Assembly (NCBI GenBank): GCA_039812705.1
Contig: JBDIBA010000012.1
Span: 1 to 43,665 of the forward strand
Reading direction: 5' to 3'
Origin: JBDIBA01 sp039812705
Lineage (GTDB): Bacteria > Actinomycetota > Acidimicrobiia > Acidimicrobiales > JBBSGY01
Length of the DNA: 43,665 nucleotides
Numbering within the stretch: position 1 is the first letter of the stretch; every line of letters starts with the position of its first letter. This document shows, in pieces, positions 42,344 through 43,665 of this stretch. The notes under the pieces were generated by a model. That model saw only the letters and a list, made by a program, of their open reading frames with translations. It did not search any database and was not told where the DNA came from. The position numbers and the translations under genes were made by a program.

Positions 42344-43665
42344 ATGTCGGTGAACCCCCCTTTCGACCGCCAAGCTCTAAACGATGCCGCCATGGCAGTC
42401 CAAGAACGGATCATCGAACGCGCCGGTCTGAAGTTCGACCTTGACTCGCTCACTGATCGTCAGCGCGAAATGCTCGAATCGCCTTGGTACGCAACAGTCC
42501 CATCCGCGTGGCTCCAGCAGGCGCTAGGCGACAGGATAATCGCGTCCATGCAGCCAGAAGGCGCGACCAGAGATGAGCAGTACGAATGGCTGCGGGGTCA
42601 CGCCGGCGCCAGCAAGGCATTGGTTCCCGTCGCTAAATCTCTTTTCGCCAACCTCGACATCACCGACGCACGCCAAGTCGAGATTGATGCACGATTCAGG
42701 GAAACCGGCAAGGGGCCTTTGAGGCCGGGCGAAGCAGTCGTTGCTGGCGAGGTATTCGATGACCCCATCGAATACCTCGATGCGCTCGATTCATTCGTCC
42801 AGTCTCACCGCCAAGCGTTCGACCGTCTAAGGGTTGAACACACACAAGGGCAACGACGCACCAGCAATAATCGCGACGAACCCGAGGAAACGCTGAGCAA
42901 CAAGGGTGCTGCGCGCGTGTTCGACAACTTCGATGAAAAGCTTCGAAGAGTCGAAGATGTCCTAATACGCGCACGTCCCGAGCTGCTCAAGCAACCCGAT
43001 CTGAGCCCGTGGCAGGTCGCAGAGTCCATTGCAATGTCGCAACTCGGGCCACGCCCAATCAGCGGACACAACGACACCCCTAAGAACGCCGGGTTCTCGG
43101 TGCCACAAGCACAACAACTCAGAGACGAGTTGGAAGCAATGCACCGTGGGCTCGACAACGAAGCATTTATGAACCCCTTTAGAAGTGTGCTGAGCGAACG
43201 ACCATTCAACGCGGAGACCATTGACTTCGTCTTTGCAGTCATCCGGCACGACAGCCCGGTATTCGAGCCAACGCTGTACAAGCCTGACGGGACAAAGAGA
43301 ACCGCGCAGGAGTTCATCAACCAACATGACTCGGACGACAAAAGCACAGCGGCCCTAAACGCAACCAGAGACAAGCTTCACGCAATGATCGAGAAGGAAC
43401 TCCTGCTGCGACAGGCAGAATTGCAGCGGTCAGAACTGCAGACAGCGCGCCCAGTTCCTCCGGCGCGGGACCTGGCGCGGGACCTGGACGCCCAGGACTG
43501 GGGGCATCTCAGAGACGCCAGCATTGAGCCTAAGCAAGGCGACCTGCGTGCCGCCGACGCCGATTCAGAGGTCACGCCTCCGCTGGCCAGCGTGACGGAT
43601 CTTGGCGAACGGCGTGCGAAGCGCTTAGGCGGACAGGGTCCGGACAATGGTCCGGACAATGGTCC
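42344..43665 (+). CDS. Unrecognised long protein, runs off the right edge (partial)
   Basis: Open without a stop for 440 codons from ATG 42344 to the window end; an in-frame stop at 42305-42307 bounds it upstream. No family recognised. The N-terminus (MSVNPPFDRQALNDAAMAV) has no signal peptide. The first 330 residues are charged and mostly helical, with patches such as ESPWYATVPSAWLQQALGDR and RPFNAETIDFVFAVIRHDSP. From about 360 it turns into a charged helical and Ala/Pro/Asp-rich stretch (ARDLARDLDAQ). The last visible residues repeat GPDN, encoded by a 12-base tandem repeat. TTG 42341 or GTG 42350 are alternative starts. It is divergent from the DUF4012 gene by 109 bases. Confidence 0.75.
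   Translation, partial: MSVNPPFDRQALNDAAMAVQERIIERAGLKFDLDSLTDRQREMLESPWYATVPSAWLQQALGDRIIASMQPEGATRDEQYEWLRGHAGASKALVPVAKSLFANLDITDARQVEIDARFRETGKGPLRPGEAVVAGEVFDDPIEYLDALDSFVQSHRQAFDRLRVEHTQGQRRTSNNRDEPEETLSNKGAARVFDNFDEKLRRVEDVLIRARPELLKQPDLSPWQVAESIAMSQLGPRPISGHNDTPKNAGFSVPQAQQLRDELEAMHRGLDNEAFMNPFRSVLSERPFNAETIDFVFAVIRHDSPVFEPTLYKPDGTKRTAQEFINQHDSDDKSTAALNATRDKLHAMIEKELLLRQAELQRSELQTARPVPPARDLARDLDAQDWGHLRDASIEPKQGDLRAADADSEVTPPLASVTDLGERRAKRLGGQGPDNGPDNG

Overview
The window looks like a piece of an actinobacterial chromosome, most probably from the class Acidimicrobiia (aquatic, moderate GC). Evidence: an HU protein with a long Lys/Ala/Pro basic tail, a BldD orthologue, an actinobacterial-type RapZ (Arg in the P-loop), a gap-pgk-tpiA-secG block, very frequent GTG starts, and a remnant of a DUF1501 protein fused to 'GYWLVASDGG'-type repeats, a combination I associate with Acidimicrobiia. 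The class assignment is an inference; I could not run a search.

Layout. 0-6.2 kb: a giant secreted NHL-repeat protein. 6.2-12.9 kb: a DUF456 membrane protein, HU, a GpgS-like glycosyltransferase, serS, and a metal-efflux pair (CDF transporter then CopC-CopD fusion, stop and start codons overlapping). 12.9-13.5 kb: a 650-bp non-coding stretch packed with four different direct-repeat families, ending at a tRNA-Leu(GAG). 13.9-17.8 kb: an unrecognised protein, nhaA, an orphan peptide-binding lipoprotein and secG. 17.9-20.8 kb: tpiA, pgk and gap, read leftwards as gap-pgk-tpiA-secG-lipoprotein. 20.9-27.6 kb: a LapA-like membrane protein, proS, rapZ, a coiled-coil/TM small protein, a methyltransferase, a small membrane protein, murB and a secreted helical-repeat protein. 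27.7-35.7 kb: a leftward series phr-hrcA-dnaJ-rsmE, then bldD-hemW-uvrC. 35.75-36.4 kb: a DUF1501 gene remnant. 36.4-43.7 kb: metG, a CelD/BcsL-type acetyltransferase, a low-molecular-weight phosphatase, a small secreted protein built of two His-rich modules, a DUF4012 protein, and a long unrecognised gene that runs off the right edge.

How it fits together. Most genes are core housekeeping (translation: serS, proS, metG, tRNA-Leu; glycolysis; protein export and folding; excision repair and photoreactivation; wall precursor synthesis). The regulator of most interest is the BldD orthologue: it keeps the four charged residues of the cyclic-di-GMP motif, and near-consensus BldD boxes lie in front of its own gene and in front of the giant NHL surface protein. 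The least explained material is the repeat-dense region before the tRNA, the two-module DPAHH protein, the right-edge gene, and a pgk with a conserved Asp changed to Asn plus a segment missing.
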